64,000 bases of DNA from Adiantum capillus-veneris (GCA_014529385.2 CM043950.1:152336945-152400944), one strand, 5' to 3'; shown: positions 20,656 through 32,930, counted from the first letter of the stretch. Notes: generated by a model not told the origin, from the letters alone. Numbers and translations: made by a program.

Positions 20656-21940
20656 TAGGTTGGTAATGGGACACTTTTATGTCCTGTTAAGTGACCATTT
20701 TCCTTGAATTATGTGAAGAGTTTTAAAATGGATTTTGAGGTGCTATCTATCTAGAAAGTTGTCTTATGAGCTGAAAAAAACTCGACATTTTTTTGGAATA
20801 TCAATTCCATCTTTAACCTTGTCCTTGCACAACATTTCACAACCTAAACTGTGTGAAAAAACGGGTCCTGTTTTTGGCTTTTTTCAATTTTTTGCAACTA
20901 TACCACTCTAGAATTCATGTTTGTGAGGTCTATAATTCTAGAGAACTATCTTTAGTATTCCTCAACATGTCCTGATGCTTCTAGGGAGAAATAAATGTTA
21001 AAGTTGTAAGTTATGTCCAAATTACAAAAATTGTCAAATCCTGTCTTTTAGCCAATTTTAGCTCTTCTATGATTTTTTTGGTGGCTTTCATGATATCCAA
21101 ATGCAGTTTTGATTTTCTATGTCGCATATTGTAACATAAAGATAACATTCCTTGAGTTTTGGGGCACCTAATACCCTATTTTGCATAGTAGACAACGATG
21201 GTTGATTTTTTCAATTATAGAAGAAAACGGAACATTCTAGTATATCAAGTATAGCTTTTTCAATATTGTTAGTTTCTTGTGACAACTACATGTATTTTGT
21301 AGGTAGTAACCATATCTAGTCATAAGGATCAAATTTGGCTAGATATTGAATAGTTTCTATGGGATTCTACAACTCATAATGTTGAACCCAGTTTTTTCAT
21401 GTTTGCTGTATTAAGCACTTCATCTTTGTCCCCAAGATTCCCCTTGGTAAGAGATGTATTATTCTTTTGACATGCTCCATGGCTCCTTATGAACCTAAAG
21501 GACAATAGGGAACTAAGAAAACATGCATATATTATTTGTATTGAGCGTGGCTATAGAAACTTTGATGATAGGTTTGCAGAATGGTAAATATTCAACTTTT
21601 TTGTACCTATTTCTTTTGGCAAAACAAAAAATAGTGACTGAGAAGCAATCATATGTTCTGATCACCAACCCGTTGAAGCTAACTAGGGAATTTATGTCAA
21701 GTCCTACAAAAATCCCTAATCTTATTTTTATACGTACTGGTCCATCAACTTTGGAGGCTTGGTGTGACCAAAAGATGAGAAAAATTACAAGTTTCTTATT
21801 TTTTCCATGTGTAGTAGGCCTTGAACTATAACCTCATGAAAGGATTTTACAAAATGAGTGGATCTACTATGGTTTTGGAGGTTTTATTCAAAACCTTGAA
21901 AGGACACTTTTATGTCCTGTTAGGTTACCAACCTAGTGTT
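20651..21940. mobile_element. Element-like interval with 16-bp terminal inverted repeats
   Basis: AACACTAGGTTGGTAA at 20651-20666 is perfectly inverted at 21925-21940. Just inside both ends lies a 30-bp direct repeat (20668-20697 and 21901-21930, about three mismatches) that contains the hairpin ggacacttttatgtcc. The 1.29-kb interior is AT-rich with no supported ORF. It interrupts gypsy integrase. No target duplication is visible. A non-autonomous DNA element or a rearranged fragment are both possible; part of the 16-mer may be integrase coding. Confidence 0.45.
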
Positions 21941-22185
21941 AATGAAACTCTATAAGCCTATAGAAACTACAAGAGGTACTTCACATTAGCGACGCTCGCA
22001 GTGCGATGCTTAAAAGTAAAAATCCATGGCATCCCTATGGGCGTCACTAGTTTATTTGTAACTTAGCGACGCCGATAGGGGTAAAAAATAAATTGAGTGC
22101 GCCAAAAAACTCAGATCTCATATCTGAGTTTTTGGCACTCAAGCAAGCAAAGGTAACACGCGCTCTCCCTCTCTCTCTCTTTCTT

Positions 22186-22187
22186 CT

Positions 22188-22232
<45 letters not shown>
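22186..22232. repeat. (CA)n microsatellite inside CACTA-1
   Basis: About 20 CA units. Adjacent (TC)n, (GA)n (22345-22400), (CA)n and (GAA)n (22495-22522) tracts make 22160-22525 almost entirely simple sequence; ORFs predicted there are low-complexity artefacts. Confidence 0.95.
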
Positions 22233-22238
<6 letters not shown>

Positions 22239-22351
22239 AAGAGAGGAAGGAGAGCCAGGTATGCTCCTTCCCTCTCCTCTCTCTCATGTTCCCTTCTCCT
22301 CTTTTTCTCTCTCTTCCTCTCTCTCTCTCTCTCTCACACACACATTGTGTT

Positions 22352-22403
<52 letters not shown>

Positions 22404-22520
22404 CACATGCATAAACAAAACACACACACACACATGCATAAACAAATAATGCATACACACACACACACTGAGAGAGAGAGAGAGAGAAAAGAGAGAAGAA
22501 GAAGAAGAAGAAGAAGAAGA

Positions 22521-22995
22521 AGAGAGTTTTAACATCGTAGGAAACTATCCTAAGAGACCTTAAAGATCTAGCCGATGAGGAGTTGAACTCAAGACCTGTT
22601 ATTCAAGTGGGAAATGGCATAACCAATCTACTACACTTGGGTGATAGAAAGGTTATACCATTTTCCTCTTTTTATTGGCACACACACACACCCACACACA
22701 CACACGCGTGAGAAGAAGAGAGTTTTAACGTCGTAGGAAACTATCCCAAGAGACCTTAAAGATCTAGCCGACAAGGAATTGAACTCAAGACTTCTTATTC
22801 AAGAGGGAAATGGCATAACCAATCTACCACACTTGGGTGATAGAAAGGTTATACCATTTTCCTCGTTTTATTGGCACACATACACACCCCCACACACACA
22901 CCCCCGAGAAGAAGAGAGTTTTAACGTCGTAGGAAACTATCCCAAGAGACCTTAAAGATCTAGCCGACGAGGAGTTGAACTGGAGACCTGTTGAA
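22521..22995 (-). repeat. Three tandem copies of a tRNA-like (SINE-like) unit
   Basis: Units start near 22521, 22711 and 22906 (the last truncated at about 22995), about 193 bp apart, joined by (CA)n. On the minus strand each of the first two reads a candidate RNA polymerase III A box (tagattggttatg) and about 40 bp later a B-box match (gagttcaactcc). The third keeps only the B-box side. This is the layout of a tRNA-derived SINE head. No tRNA acceptor stem was found, so function is unproved. Confidence 0.55.
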
Positions 22996-23099
22996 CAAAG
23001 AGAAAGAGAGAGAGAATAAAAAACCAAAGAGAGAGACAGAGGGGGAGAAGACGAAAGAGGAAGATAAAAGGAGAAAACAAAGAGAGAAAGAGACTATGT

Positions 23100-23325
23100 T
23101 AAAATTTAAATAAGATTAGGTTAGGTTACATTTAGATTTATGTTTATTTTGATTTTAAGATTAGGTTAGATTTAGATTTGCATTAGATTAGATTTAAGTT
23201 TATTTAGGTTAGATTAGATTAGATTTAGGTTTATTTATGTCAGATTTAGATTTACGTTAGATTATATTAAATTTATGTTTATTTTGAGTTTAAGATTAAA
23301 CTAGATCTAGATTTATGTTTGATGG
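23100..23325. repeat. Degenerate TTAGGTTAGATTTAG-type tandem array
   Basis: Short units such as gattaggttagatttagattt repeat with variation for about 220 bp inside CACTA-1. It resembles telomere-like DNA by eye but never gives the plant TTTAGGG unit in register. Confidence 0.6.
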
Positions 23326-23363
23326 ACCATGCGGACTAGCAATTCCATCTGCATATTCGATTG

Positions 23364-23366
<3 letters not shown>

Positions 23367-23414
<48 letters not shown>
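23367..23414. repeat. (CA)n microsatellite
   Basis: About 24 uninterrupted CA units inside CACTA-1. Confidence 0.95.
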
Positions 23415-23417
<3 letters not shown>

Positions 23418-24343
23418 TGCGCGAGAGGAAACGACGAATTTGAACTTTAAAATCATGCTATGAAGTGAGGCCCATTCACATCTACGCAGCTAGTAGCCCC
23501 ATTGGTATGTCTTTTACCCTTCAATGGAGCGAATCACCACATGTTCAATTAGGTTAGATTTAAGATTAGATTTTGGATTGAGTTTTTATATTAGATTCTA
23601 CCTTCAAGATTACAGTAAAAAAATTAGAGTTAGACGAATGGTGATCCCTCTCTTCCTCTCTACGGATGCGACCTTAAGAAGCTGGAAAAATTTCAACGGC
23701 ATGATACTCAGATTGGAGGCCAACATGTAATGTGTTAAGTAATCTCGCGAACAAAGATCTACTGTGAAAAGACGTTAAGATGCTGTGAAATGCTACAGCT
23801 AGAGAAGAGGCAAAGGGGTTTTGTCCACTATATGCACTATCATGTAGACGTGGGTGTGTAGATTTCTTGTACCCATAAATATAGGCATTGACAATAAAGA
23901 CGAGATTATAACCCAGTGATTCTGATCTATGTGACCCTCTAGACCGAGGTGTGCGGGGATTGGACATGACTAGAGAATGTGAGGTAGTTTACAGTGTAAA
24001 CAAAGAGAGAGAGAGAGAGAAAGAGAGATAAAATATGGAGAGTGCCAATAGAAGATTAAATTTTTTGTCCAGGTTATAAGGTTTTTACCCTCATTATGAG
24101 TAGCGACGAGGATGTGGGGCCATCCAATTGAAACACCTATCTCTCAACAAGGATTTTATGTCCTTGCAATCAATGCAAGCATGTTGTGTGACGGACAAGA
24201 CGCGTTTCTCTGCAGCACGTTCGCAAATTTGGTGAGTTCAATCCATCTATTATAGATCGAGTTGTTGCCAATTATAACTCGTTGGACTCTGATGCTGGCC
24301 AACAAGCAGCAATCTTGCAACCCAATAGACGTGTTCATCGCAG

Positions 24344-25465
24344 GTGCTTTGGTTAAGCACATATGTGAGGCCACAAGATGTAGCCTCTGATAGCTCGGGG
24401 GATAATCATGCAGACCACATTCCCAATGAGGCAATGTTTGAGCCCAAGATAGATGAAATGATTGAGACGATCATGGATTCAGAAAGGCTTATCTATGATG
24501 ATATGAAAAGTGAAGCCGATACACCATTGTATGATGGAGCAAGTGTGTCTAGATTGAAGGCGCTCGTGGTTCTTCTGAACATGCAAACAAATTTTGGATG
24601 GAGTGACACTAGCGTTAGAGTGACACTAGTGCTTTTCAGGTGATCTATTACAATGTGTTTACTTTAATAAAAAGCTCTAGATGTATAATGATCTGATAGA
24701 TTTTTACACAATTGTACTATATTTTTTTTGTTGTGTAGATTGCTTAAAGAGCACATACTGCCAGCTGATAATGTGATTCCATATTCAAAAGAGGAAGCAA
24801 GAAAGATTTTATGAAACTTGGGGATGGATTACAATTCGATCCACACTTGTCCTAACGACTGCATTCTTTTCAGAGGAGAATACATAGACATGGAGAAGTG
24901 TCCGAAATGTGATTCGGAGAGATATCGAGTAGATCTCCATGGAACAAAAATTCCACAAAAGGTTTTGCGGCATTTTTCTTTGCTTCCTCGCATGAAGCAT
25001 TTCTTCAAATGTAAGTCCATGGCCGCCCTAGCATCATGGCATGAGGAGAATAAATCTTCGGATGGTGTGCTACGGATTCCTACAGATTGCGCAGCCTGGA
25101 AACATATAGATGAAACATGGTCGGATTTTGCCAGGGAAGCTCGAAATTTGTGCCTAGGCCTGGATATGGATTGCGTAAATCCATTTGGTAAAAAATCAAA
25201 ATCTTACATTGTATGGCCCGTTGTCATCATCAACTACAACATTCCCCCGTGGTTGACTACAAAGAAGGGGCATCTATGGCTAAGCTTGATTGTGCCGGGG
25301 CGGTATAAAGTGAAGAATATGGATGTGTATCTTTGTCCACTATTGGAAGAGCTACAACAATTGTGGAGTGGCATAGAAGTGGCGGATATGAGCCGACACA
25401 CGAATGCGCAAATAAAGCCCGTAGTTTTTCTTTTTGCAGGTATCGTCGATAAGAAATTGGTATAG
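24344..25465 (+). pseudogene. CACTA-1 TNP2-type transposase fragment
   Basis: Exon 1 (24344-24639) ends with P-L-Y-D-G-A-S, N-F-G-W-S-D and T-L-V-L-F. A 99-bp GT-AG intron (24640-24738) restores the frame to L-L-K-E-H-I-L-P. After one stop (24812-24814) the 215-codon frame 24818-25465 reads the Transposase_21/TNP2 signature: I-H-T-C-P-N-D-C-I-L-F, C-P-K-C-D, K-V-L-R-H-F, D-C-V-N-P-F-G and N-I-P-P-W-L-T-T-K-K, then D-V-Y-L-C-P-L-L-E-E-L. The remaining transposase exons are deleted. TNP2 proteins cut and join CACTA ends; this one cannot be active. Confidence 0.88.
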
Positions 25466-25667
25466 GCATCAAAAAACACGCCACAACGAGCGTCGAAAAG
25501 TGCATGCATGTTGACGTCAGAACAGGCATCGGAACAGTCGCCGTTTGAAATTTGAAAATCAAAAATTTTAAAAACTTCAGTGTCCTCCATACATACCTGC
25601 ACATATAGGGATGCCCACCAGTGACACCGGTAATGTGGCGCCGGAATTTAAGTGACCTCTTGTGGTG

Positions 25668-26875
25668 AATTGCTACTCTATTATCAAATGCTATACTCTT
25701 ATTTACCTACACTCAATTGGAAATCTACAATCTACATTATAAAGTAATGAAGGTCTCACTGCTTGATTACATAATCAATTGTGTTGATTGCATGCACGAT
25801 TCTTCTCCATTGTAACCTAGATGTTTCCATGTACTCGCTAGTCATATTCACGAAATGGTCCGGCTAAAATGATGGATTTTTCTTGCAAGTATATATATAT
25901 AAGTGATTAATCATGTGATTAGTGTATGGGTTATGACGCATGGTATCATAAGCTTATGGTAGGATCAAGCAAGCATATGTTTTGAGTTGACGTGTAGAGT
26001 AACCATATATGTTTTGGAATTATAATACTTATAGTCATTTACCCTACTTCTATTGTATTCTAATACTTTATCTTACAACTTCTCAAGTTAAGTTAAATAT
26101 CCATTAGTGGGAATGCACCTAAGAGAACTCACTACGGTGGATCACACGATCACGAGGCCGGAACCAGTGATGTTAAAGGCAAAGGAAAGGCCCCGATGAA
26201 TGAGGATGTGCCACTTACCCCATTAAGTGACATTATTGCTCATGAAAAAGTAGGAAATTTCTTTTTGTTCCTTGCATCATGAGTAAATAGGAAAGGGAAA
26301 ACTACCTAAACATGGGGTCATTCCCAATTCAAAACCGCATCAACTGAACTTGTTAATTTTATCAAGTTGTATTAATAGGGAAAGATTGTTTGGGAAGTAG
26401 TCTGTTTGCTCATAGCAAAGAAATGTTTGCTTAGTAGAAGAACTCTCAAATCTTTTTCATTCAAAAATCCTCCTCTGATATAGTCATCCCTCTGATATCC
26501 AATGAGGAGAGCTTAGAAGAGTGAACGCTTAAGCAATGCATATGGTTGCACACATCTTGCGGGTTGGTTCCCATAATACAAGATGGGTTCATGCCCAGGT
26601 TGCAAGTTAGTTAATGCTGGTTTGTACCCAGGTTGCATGACAATTTAGTTGTATGGGTAACTAAAGACATTGGGAGAAATAAACCCTTGCCAAGAGGAGT
26701 GAGCTCTTGGGGTTTGGATATTTAATGAAGAAGAGTCGTATGTTGTTTTTCTTCTAGGAAGTATTGTCTTGGTGCCAATTTGATCATGGTTGAAGGTCTG
26801 TCTCAATGAACTTGTGATGGAAATTATAAAAAGGAACTTTGTGTATGAACAATCATGTTGTAGTAATTAGAAAGC
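25668..26875 (+). repeat. Left arm of a ~1.2-kb inverted repeat
   Basis: This arm is the reverse complement, with moderate divergence and small indels, of 27345-28560. Matching blocks include the start (aattgctactctattatc), the segment at 26113-26249 and the segment at 26590-26870. The outer limit coincides with the right end of CACTA-1. Transcription across both arms would give a hairpin RNA with a loop of about 470 nt. Confidence 0.85.
26113..26249 (+). pseudogene. Exon-like fragment, left-arm copy
   Basis: Reads H-Y-G-G-S-H-D-H-E-A-G-T-S-D and G-K-G-K-A-P-M-N-E-D-V-P-L, matching the right-arm copy at 27992-28129. One base is missing next to the ATG, so the frame is broken here. Family not recognised. 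Confidence 0.45.
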
Positions 26876-27344
26876 AAGAAAAACAAAGTTCGAGGAATAG
26901 AAGAAGAGAAGCTGTGAGGTCCCCGCCCCGTTACCATATCCATTTGGCAAAAGGAGGGTACCTGAGAGGTTTCTAGGCCCTCATCAATTGAGAAAAAGAT
27001 AGTCACATAGACAAGATCTCTAATGGACAGACTCTCATCACCAAGTAACTTGAGTCCGAGCCGTTGAAAAGGGGTCCTGGCCCTATCTTGCAAGGGGAAA
27101 GCATGAACTAACACAATATTATGACGTTCCTAATTCTCACCTTCCAAAAGACAGAAACCCCAAATGCATTTTTCCCCATAATTTTTAGAGACGCGTACAA
27201 TTGGGACTTCTTGACTCTTGGCACAATGAGTCTCTAGTTTCACTTCTTCTATCAATGAGCAGCATAGAGTTTCTCGACTAATCGAGACCACCCATTCTTG
27301 ACTGGAAACCTGAGCCAATCCCCACTTTCCACCCAACACTCACA
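26876..27344. other. Loop between the inverted-repeat arms
   Basis: About 470 bp with no supported gene. The part at 27130-27240 has an inverted, diverged copy at 29551-29660 (shared words such as caaatgc, cccaattg and gaagtcc in reverse sense), so the loop is itself repeat-derived. Confidence 0.6.
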
Positions 27345-28560
27345 CTTTTAATCTTGTTTTTTAACTACTACAACATGATTGATCATACACAAAGCTCCTT
27401 TTTATGATTTCCATCACAAGTTTGTTAAGAGAGCCCTTCAAAATTGTCAAAATGGCACCAAGAATATTTCTTTTAGAAGAAAAACAACATACGATCCTTC
27501 TTCATTAAAATATCATAACCCCAAGAGTTCACTCCTCTTGGCGAGAGTTTATAGCTCCCGGTGTCTTTAGTTGCCCATACAACTAAATTGTCGTGCATTC
27601 TAAGCACAAACCCGTAGTGACTAACTTGCAACCTGGGTACAAACCTGCAAGTAATATCTTGCATTCTTGGCACAAAACCGCAAGTTGTGTGCACCAATAT
27701 GCATTGCTTTAGCGTTCACTCCGCTAAGCCATCCTCCCTGGATATCAATGGGAGTTTTGACTATATCGGTATAGAATTTTGAATGAAGAAGGTTTGAGAG
27801 TTTTCCTACTAGGAAAACAGTTCTTTCCTACTTCAGAGAGTATATCCTCAAACATTCCTTCCATTTAATACAACTTAAAGAAAATTAACAAGTTCAATTG
27901 ATGTGGTTTCAGATTGGGACTAATTGAATGTTTAGGTAGTTTTCTCATTCCTAATTACTCATGCTGCATTTAGCAAAAAGAAGTTTCCTACCTGTTCATG
28001 AGAAATAACATGACTTTGTGGAATAAGCGGCACTTCCTCATTCATCGGGGCCTTTCCTTTTCCTTTACCATCACTAGTTCCAGCTTCGTGATTGTGTGAT
28101 CCACCATAGCGAATTCTCTTAAATGCCATTCCCACTACTAGATACTTAACTTAACTTGAGAAGTTGTAAGCTAAAGTATAGGAATCCAATGGAAGTAAGG
28201 TAAATGATTATAAGGGTTTTCATTCTGAAACATATAAGGTTATTCCACACATCAAACCAAAACTATATGCTAGCTTGATCTTGCCGTAATCTAATCATGT
28301 TCTATAATCCATACACTAATCACGTGATTAATCGGATAAAATTCTTGAATATGATTAGCTAATTCATGCAAGCATATAGGTTACAGTTATGAAGAATTAT
28401 GCATGCAATCACCACAATTGATTATGCAAGCGAGCAGTGAGACCTTCATTACTTTGCAATGTAGAGAAATTACCATAAAATAGGTCTACTGATTGTTGAT
28501 TTCCAATTGAGGATAGGTAAATAAGAGTATAGAATATGATAATAGAGTAGCAATTGGAAA
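27345..28560 (-). repeat. Right arm of the ~1.2-kb inverted repeat
   Basis: Reverse complement of 25668-26875. It keeps an intact version of the small exon-like frame, suggesting it is closer to the ancestral sequence than the left arm. Confidence 0.85.
27992..28129 (-). CDS. Small exon-like ORF (46 codons), unknown
   Basis: Minus-strand ATG at 28129 opens M-A-F-K-R-I-R-Y-G-G-S-H, then G-K-G-K-G-K-A-P-M-N-E-E-V-P-L-I-P and ends at H-E-Q before GTAGG, a good splice donor in phase 0. Both arms share this frame, and most differences are third-base or conservative, which suggests it once coded. It may be the first exon of a captured gene or of a transposon. The downstream exon was not found. Confidence 0.4.
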
Positions 28561-30717
28561 GGATTCTAATTGAATGGTAATATGATAATAGTTGAAAAAA
28601 AAAATCCAATTAAATAATAATATGGCAACAATTGGAAAGGATTCAAATTGAGAAAAGAGAATGATAATAACTTGAATAATTAAGAGATTTACATTACCCA
28701 AATGTGCTCTGGACTTATTGATCTCTCAAATCTTTGATGTAGAAACCACCAAGTTAATTGCCACAGCAGTAGAGCTCTCTTCTCCCAAATGTGCTCAAGT
28801 GTGTGTAAAATTGTCTAGGAATGCCCCTTATATAAACTTTTGGGGTTGCTTGATGGCCAAGGCTTGCCCAAATGTGCCCCATATCTCCCTAGCTTGACCT
28901 CTTTTGCTAAAGAAATGAGTAGAGGTATCACAAGATCCTACTTAGCCATAAGAGGAGTCCCTCTTTGCCCTTTTGGGTGATACACCTCATGTAGTACCCG
29001 CATGCTCATAGTCAATTATTCTATAAGGGATGGGTCCATGGATATGGGTCATTTATGGGCATACGTGGACATACATAAACATGCCCATGCACATGCATGC
29101 ATATGCATACCTTAGACTTAGGAATTAATTTATTAACACTAGGATGAAAAATTAATTGTTTAGAGCGAGCTTGGCTTATCAGAATTTAATTCTGAAACTT
29201 GCTTTGAAAGAAGAGCTTGAGGACTACAAACTAGGGTGTTAGATATGCACACTTGCTATGTTTAGCGGTTTTCGGGACAGACAACTAATTTTATGGAAAT
29301 TTAGGATGGGGTGGATTTTGACAAGACAATCGCGTCTAGGTGGGTGTAAGCACCTCAAAACTTTCTATTTTAGGACAAAAATGAAAAAAAAAAGTAAAAA
29401 TATCATTTTTGAAAATCTTACAATAATATATTTATCATTAGCTCATCAAAGGTGGAAAAATTACCAAAAATAGTAACTTTTTGTATATGACTAGAGTGGC
29501 TTGATAGGTATTTCTTTACATGGGAATCCCCTCTTCAAGGGTTACAAAGACCTTCTAGAGACTTATTGTGCCAAGAGTCGAGAAGTCCCAATTGTACGTG
29601 CCTCTTTGGGGAAAAAGGCATTTGGGGTTTCTCTCTTTGGAAGGTGAGAATTAGGGCCATTGTACCCCTGGCCCAGGCTTAAAGCATTTATGCTTTCTAA
29701 TACCACATTTAAAAGGGATAGCATCCGACACATAAGCAAAATTGAGCCTTTGGCTTTTTCACTAAAAATCGATTTAATGGCAAAGACTTTCAAGGCTCAA
29801 TAGAATAGGATGCTATAAGACTGGAAGCCCAATCTACTTAGCTCAAGGGTTAGAGTATCATTTTCATACGGTTATAGTCCTTGGTTGAAATCCAATAGTA
29901 GGTAACACTTCTTAGATACCACGATTACTAGACTAAATTTGTATTAAATCGGTACCTAATATAATAAGAGAAGTTTCATTTTATACAAGACATGTAGCAT
30001 GCATAATACTGTAATATGTACGTAGAATATAGCATTAGGTGTGCACTGGATCAAAAAAGGCCAAACGGTGGTTGAAACTTCTAGCTTGAGTTTAGCTTTG
30101 TTGTTGTTGTTTCTTATGTAGTTGTTGTTGTATAGGGTGTCTTAACAGTATCCCTATCATCGTAAATTTCTATTTGCTACAAAATGAATCACTCTCTTCT
30201 TCTTGGGGAGTGTTCACCTGGTCCAGCAAGTGCATGCCATGGATGGGCATAGTGATTAGTTTTCCTCTAAGCAATCTTAGGTGATGACCTTGTCATATAC
30301 GATAGTAGGGTCGCTTAATCATATGCTCAAGCATCTAGCATTGGCTCGGCGAACTATCTTATGTTTTGGAAGAAATCTTTTGTATTTTCCTTGCACTGGG
30401 TGGTGTGTGTGCTGCAAAGTGTCTAACAGCTCTTGACTCCAGCTCATGACATGTTCACTTTACCTTTTTTTGAACCACCACCTATAATGCATGAAACTAC
30501 TCTTAGTCTCTTCCGCCACCATAGAAGCATCCTTTGATTTGCTTAGTGAGTGCCTTCACAAATCGACAAATGCGGAATTTGTTGTTGTTATTTCCATTTC
30601 CACCCTCTGACAATCTGCTTGGCGACTCAAGGATAGGAGGAAGGGGGGCTATTTTAGAGATGAGAAATAAAAGAAATACTATAATTATAAAGAATAGGAA
30701 TACTAATTTTAGAGCGG
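28561..30717. other. Gene-free repeat remnants
   Basis: No coding is supported. A ~75-bp repeat of caattggaaaggattc occurs at 28551 and 28630; 29551-29660 is an inverted copy of the loop at 27130-27240; 29085-29110 is a run of catgca-type dinucleotide steps. The rest resembles worn LTR or leader sequence without recognisable ends. Confidence 0.5.
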
Positions 30718-32916
30718 TGTCAAGGGATATGTGTTCAAAACCTGAGTCGGACAGGCGCCGGGCCCCTGGCTGTGGGAAGTGTCAAGAGAACAAAAAAAAT
30801 AGGTGAAAAAGGCTTTGTCAATCAACGTAACCTTCAATTAATCAATTTAAGCTCTGAGTACATTCTGCTGGCAATAGCCAAGTTTCAAGCTATTAACAAC
30901 ACCGACATTTAGGTTCACTAAAATCAAGGAGTTTAGGCTCCCATTAGAATTACCCGGCCTGCTAATGGCTCCGTGATTCATCACAAAGAAATAACTAATC
31001 TAAGTTTCCGGTGAAAAACAAAATCCTACTGTGCCGGTTTTCTTAGATCGGTTGTTCTACTGCTTGATATGTGTTCAATTACTGTCTTCAAATCCCTTCT
31101 TGCCCCTTCTTTAGCTCAAGAACGAGAGATTCTCTTGTCCAAGCTCCGAAGAAAGAGAGAGAGAGATATTTCCTTCCTTGACCTCGACTCGAGCTTCTCG
31201 CCTTTGATTTCTTTGACCTTGGTTGCTTGTTTAATCTTGACCTTGCTTGGAATGTCCTCTTGCTTCGGCTTGCTCAAGATTACTTCAAGCTTTTTGTTTT
31301 CTTGTAAATCTCCTTCTCGCCTTGTCTTGATCAAAAGCCTTGACCTCGATCTGTCTTTATTTCCTTGGCTTGCTCCTTTGCTTGCCAAAAACAAGAGTGA
31401 GAGAAAGAGAGTTTGACCGCTCCTCCCTTCACACCTCTCCTTCAAGATCCTCACCTTGCTTGCTTCTTGGTCAAGATCGAGAGGGAGAGAGAAAGGGCTT
31501 TGCTTTGTATATCTTGCCGAGCATGAGAGCGAGAGAGAGGGAGCTCTGCTCGCTCTTCCCTTCACGCTTTCCTCTAGCCGAGGAAGAGAGAGAGCTTCGC
31601 CTTCACGCTCCCCTCCAAGATTTGCTTCCTATGGAGACCTCCTCGTTATGACTTTTTCTCCTTATCTCCTCGTTAACTCTTCTTGTTATGCCCTATAAAA
31701 AAAACCTTCTCCCCCTAGAGGTGTGAACTCTCTTGATGATGTGGAAGAGGTGGATCCTGAACAACGCAGAACTTGACGGGAATGGCTCCAAACTTGGTGG
31801 CCATGGGCTGCTGCTCACTTTTCTTTTCATCACCATGCTCATCCAACCCCTCCACAGCCTCGCCTTTCTTTTCTCTGCGCCCTAGCCGATTTCTGCACGC
31901 TTCCCTCTCCTTTTTACTTATCCTTTCACACTCAATAAAACCTTCTAAATGGGTGGGCCTTGCTTTAAGCGGGCGGACTTAGCTTAAGAGGGGGGCCTTG
32001 CCTTTAGGTTATGGGCTTTGGGAACCACACATGGCATACATATTCGACTAAAGCATTGCCGAGCACAACATCTTTCTTCATTAGTTCTTGACTAAAAATT
32101 CATCTCGTAAATTTCATTGTCCATAGCGTCTTGAATAATGCCACATGCTCTACGATACACATATAGGTGATTGCACTTTCCAGGAGGAATTCCCTTTGCA
32201 CTTGGCTATTAATTTCTTGTATCAGCTTCTCAGATAATGCCAAAATTATCCAGCTCAGCAGTCTTGCCGGCAACTGTCACCCGCCTCAAGCCGTATTATT
32301 TGATCAAGCCAGACTCTGTTTGATGAGCCGTAAATCCCTGTAGAACTCTTCAGCTGCATATAACAAATACAAACCCTGTTGAGGCTGTAAAATTCCCAGA
32401 TAGTACTCTGACCCAGCGGACCGAATTGGTACGGAGCCGGCCCCCGGTGAATCTTTAATGGCTAACATCTTGGCAACCAAAACTCCGATCACTAATCTGA
32501 AAAGACCGTCACGCTCCACAAAGTGATCACTTCAGGCTCGTGTATTGATTTCATCTCTGTCACTTTAGATGCAGTTTCCCAATCCGGTACGGATCTGCAA
32601 TCGACTTGAACTTTAAACTGTCATAACTTCTTTATCGTAGCTCCAATGGACGAGTCGTAAATACAGGTCGATAGAGCACTTCAAGCACTTCAGCTCTAAA
32701 TCATAAACTCCCATCTGTGATCACTTCAAGCATAATCATTTTTGGAATCATTAAGGCATCAATTGGCCCTTTAAAGCCGCACCTGGCATACATTAATAAT
32801 TAAACTTGGCCTGTTAACAAGTCCTGCTCACTGCTCACTAAATGTGTAGGCTTCAAAGAAGCTTATCTTTTATTTGTTTGCTCATTTTACCATCATGGGA
32901 GCGGAGCTGCACGACA
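30718..32916 (-). repeat. 3' LTR of LARD-B (2,199 bp)
   Basis: Forward termini are TGTCAAGG at 30718 and CACGACA at 32916. The first ~670 bp match 35417-36091. The middle (31090-31640) is rich in clt/ctcgac and gagagag words and gives long open frames on both strands (for example 31116-31565) that look compositional, not coding. 31650-32916 has no gene. Confidence 0.8.
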
Positions 32917-32930
32917 TCCACCCCCTCTGA
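32917..32930 (-). other. Polypurine tract of LARD-B
   Basis: Minus-strand cagagggggtgga directly precedes TGTCGTGC, the proposed LTR start. This fixes the inner LTR boundary. Confidence 0.7.

Larger units (their letters stand above)
21965..25667 (+). mobile_element. CACTA-1, defective En/Spm-type transposon
   Basis: The left end reads (a)actacaagaggtactt and the right end, inverted, caccacaagaggtcactt, a mutated CACTACAAGAGGT terminal inverted repeat that shares CACTAYAAGAGG with CACTA-2. Sub-terminal blocks both carry ggcatccctat and GCGACGC-type motifs. Inside are simple repeats, a triplicated tRNA-like unit and part of a TNP2-type transposase gene on the plus strand. No clean 3-bp target duplication is seen. 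The transposase is truncated, so the element is non-autonomous. Confidence 0.75.

Noticed and set aside
22111-22535. Several overlapping ORFs rich in Ser-Leu, Cys-Val and Arg-Glu
   Set aside because: They are translations of (GA)n, (CA)n and (GAA)n tracts.
23100-23325. Interstitial telomere repeats
   Set aside because: The TTAGG-like words do not keep a fixed telomeric period or the plant unit TTTAGGG.
31069-31651. Long ORFs on both strands (115, 149 and 103 codons)
   Set aside because: They sit in the LARD-B LTR, overlap each other on both strands and reflect ctt/gaga composition.
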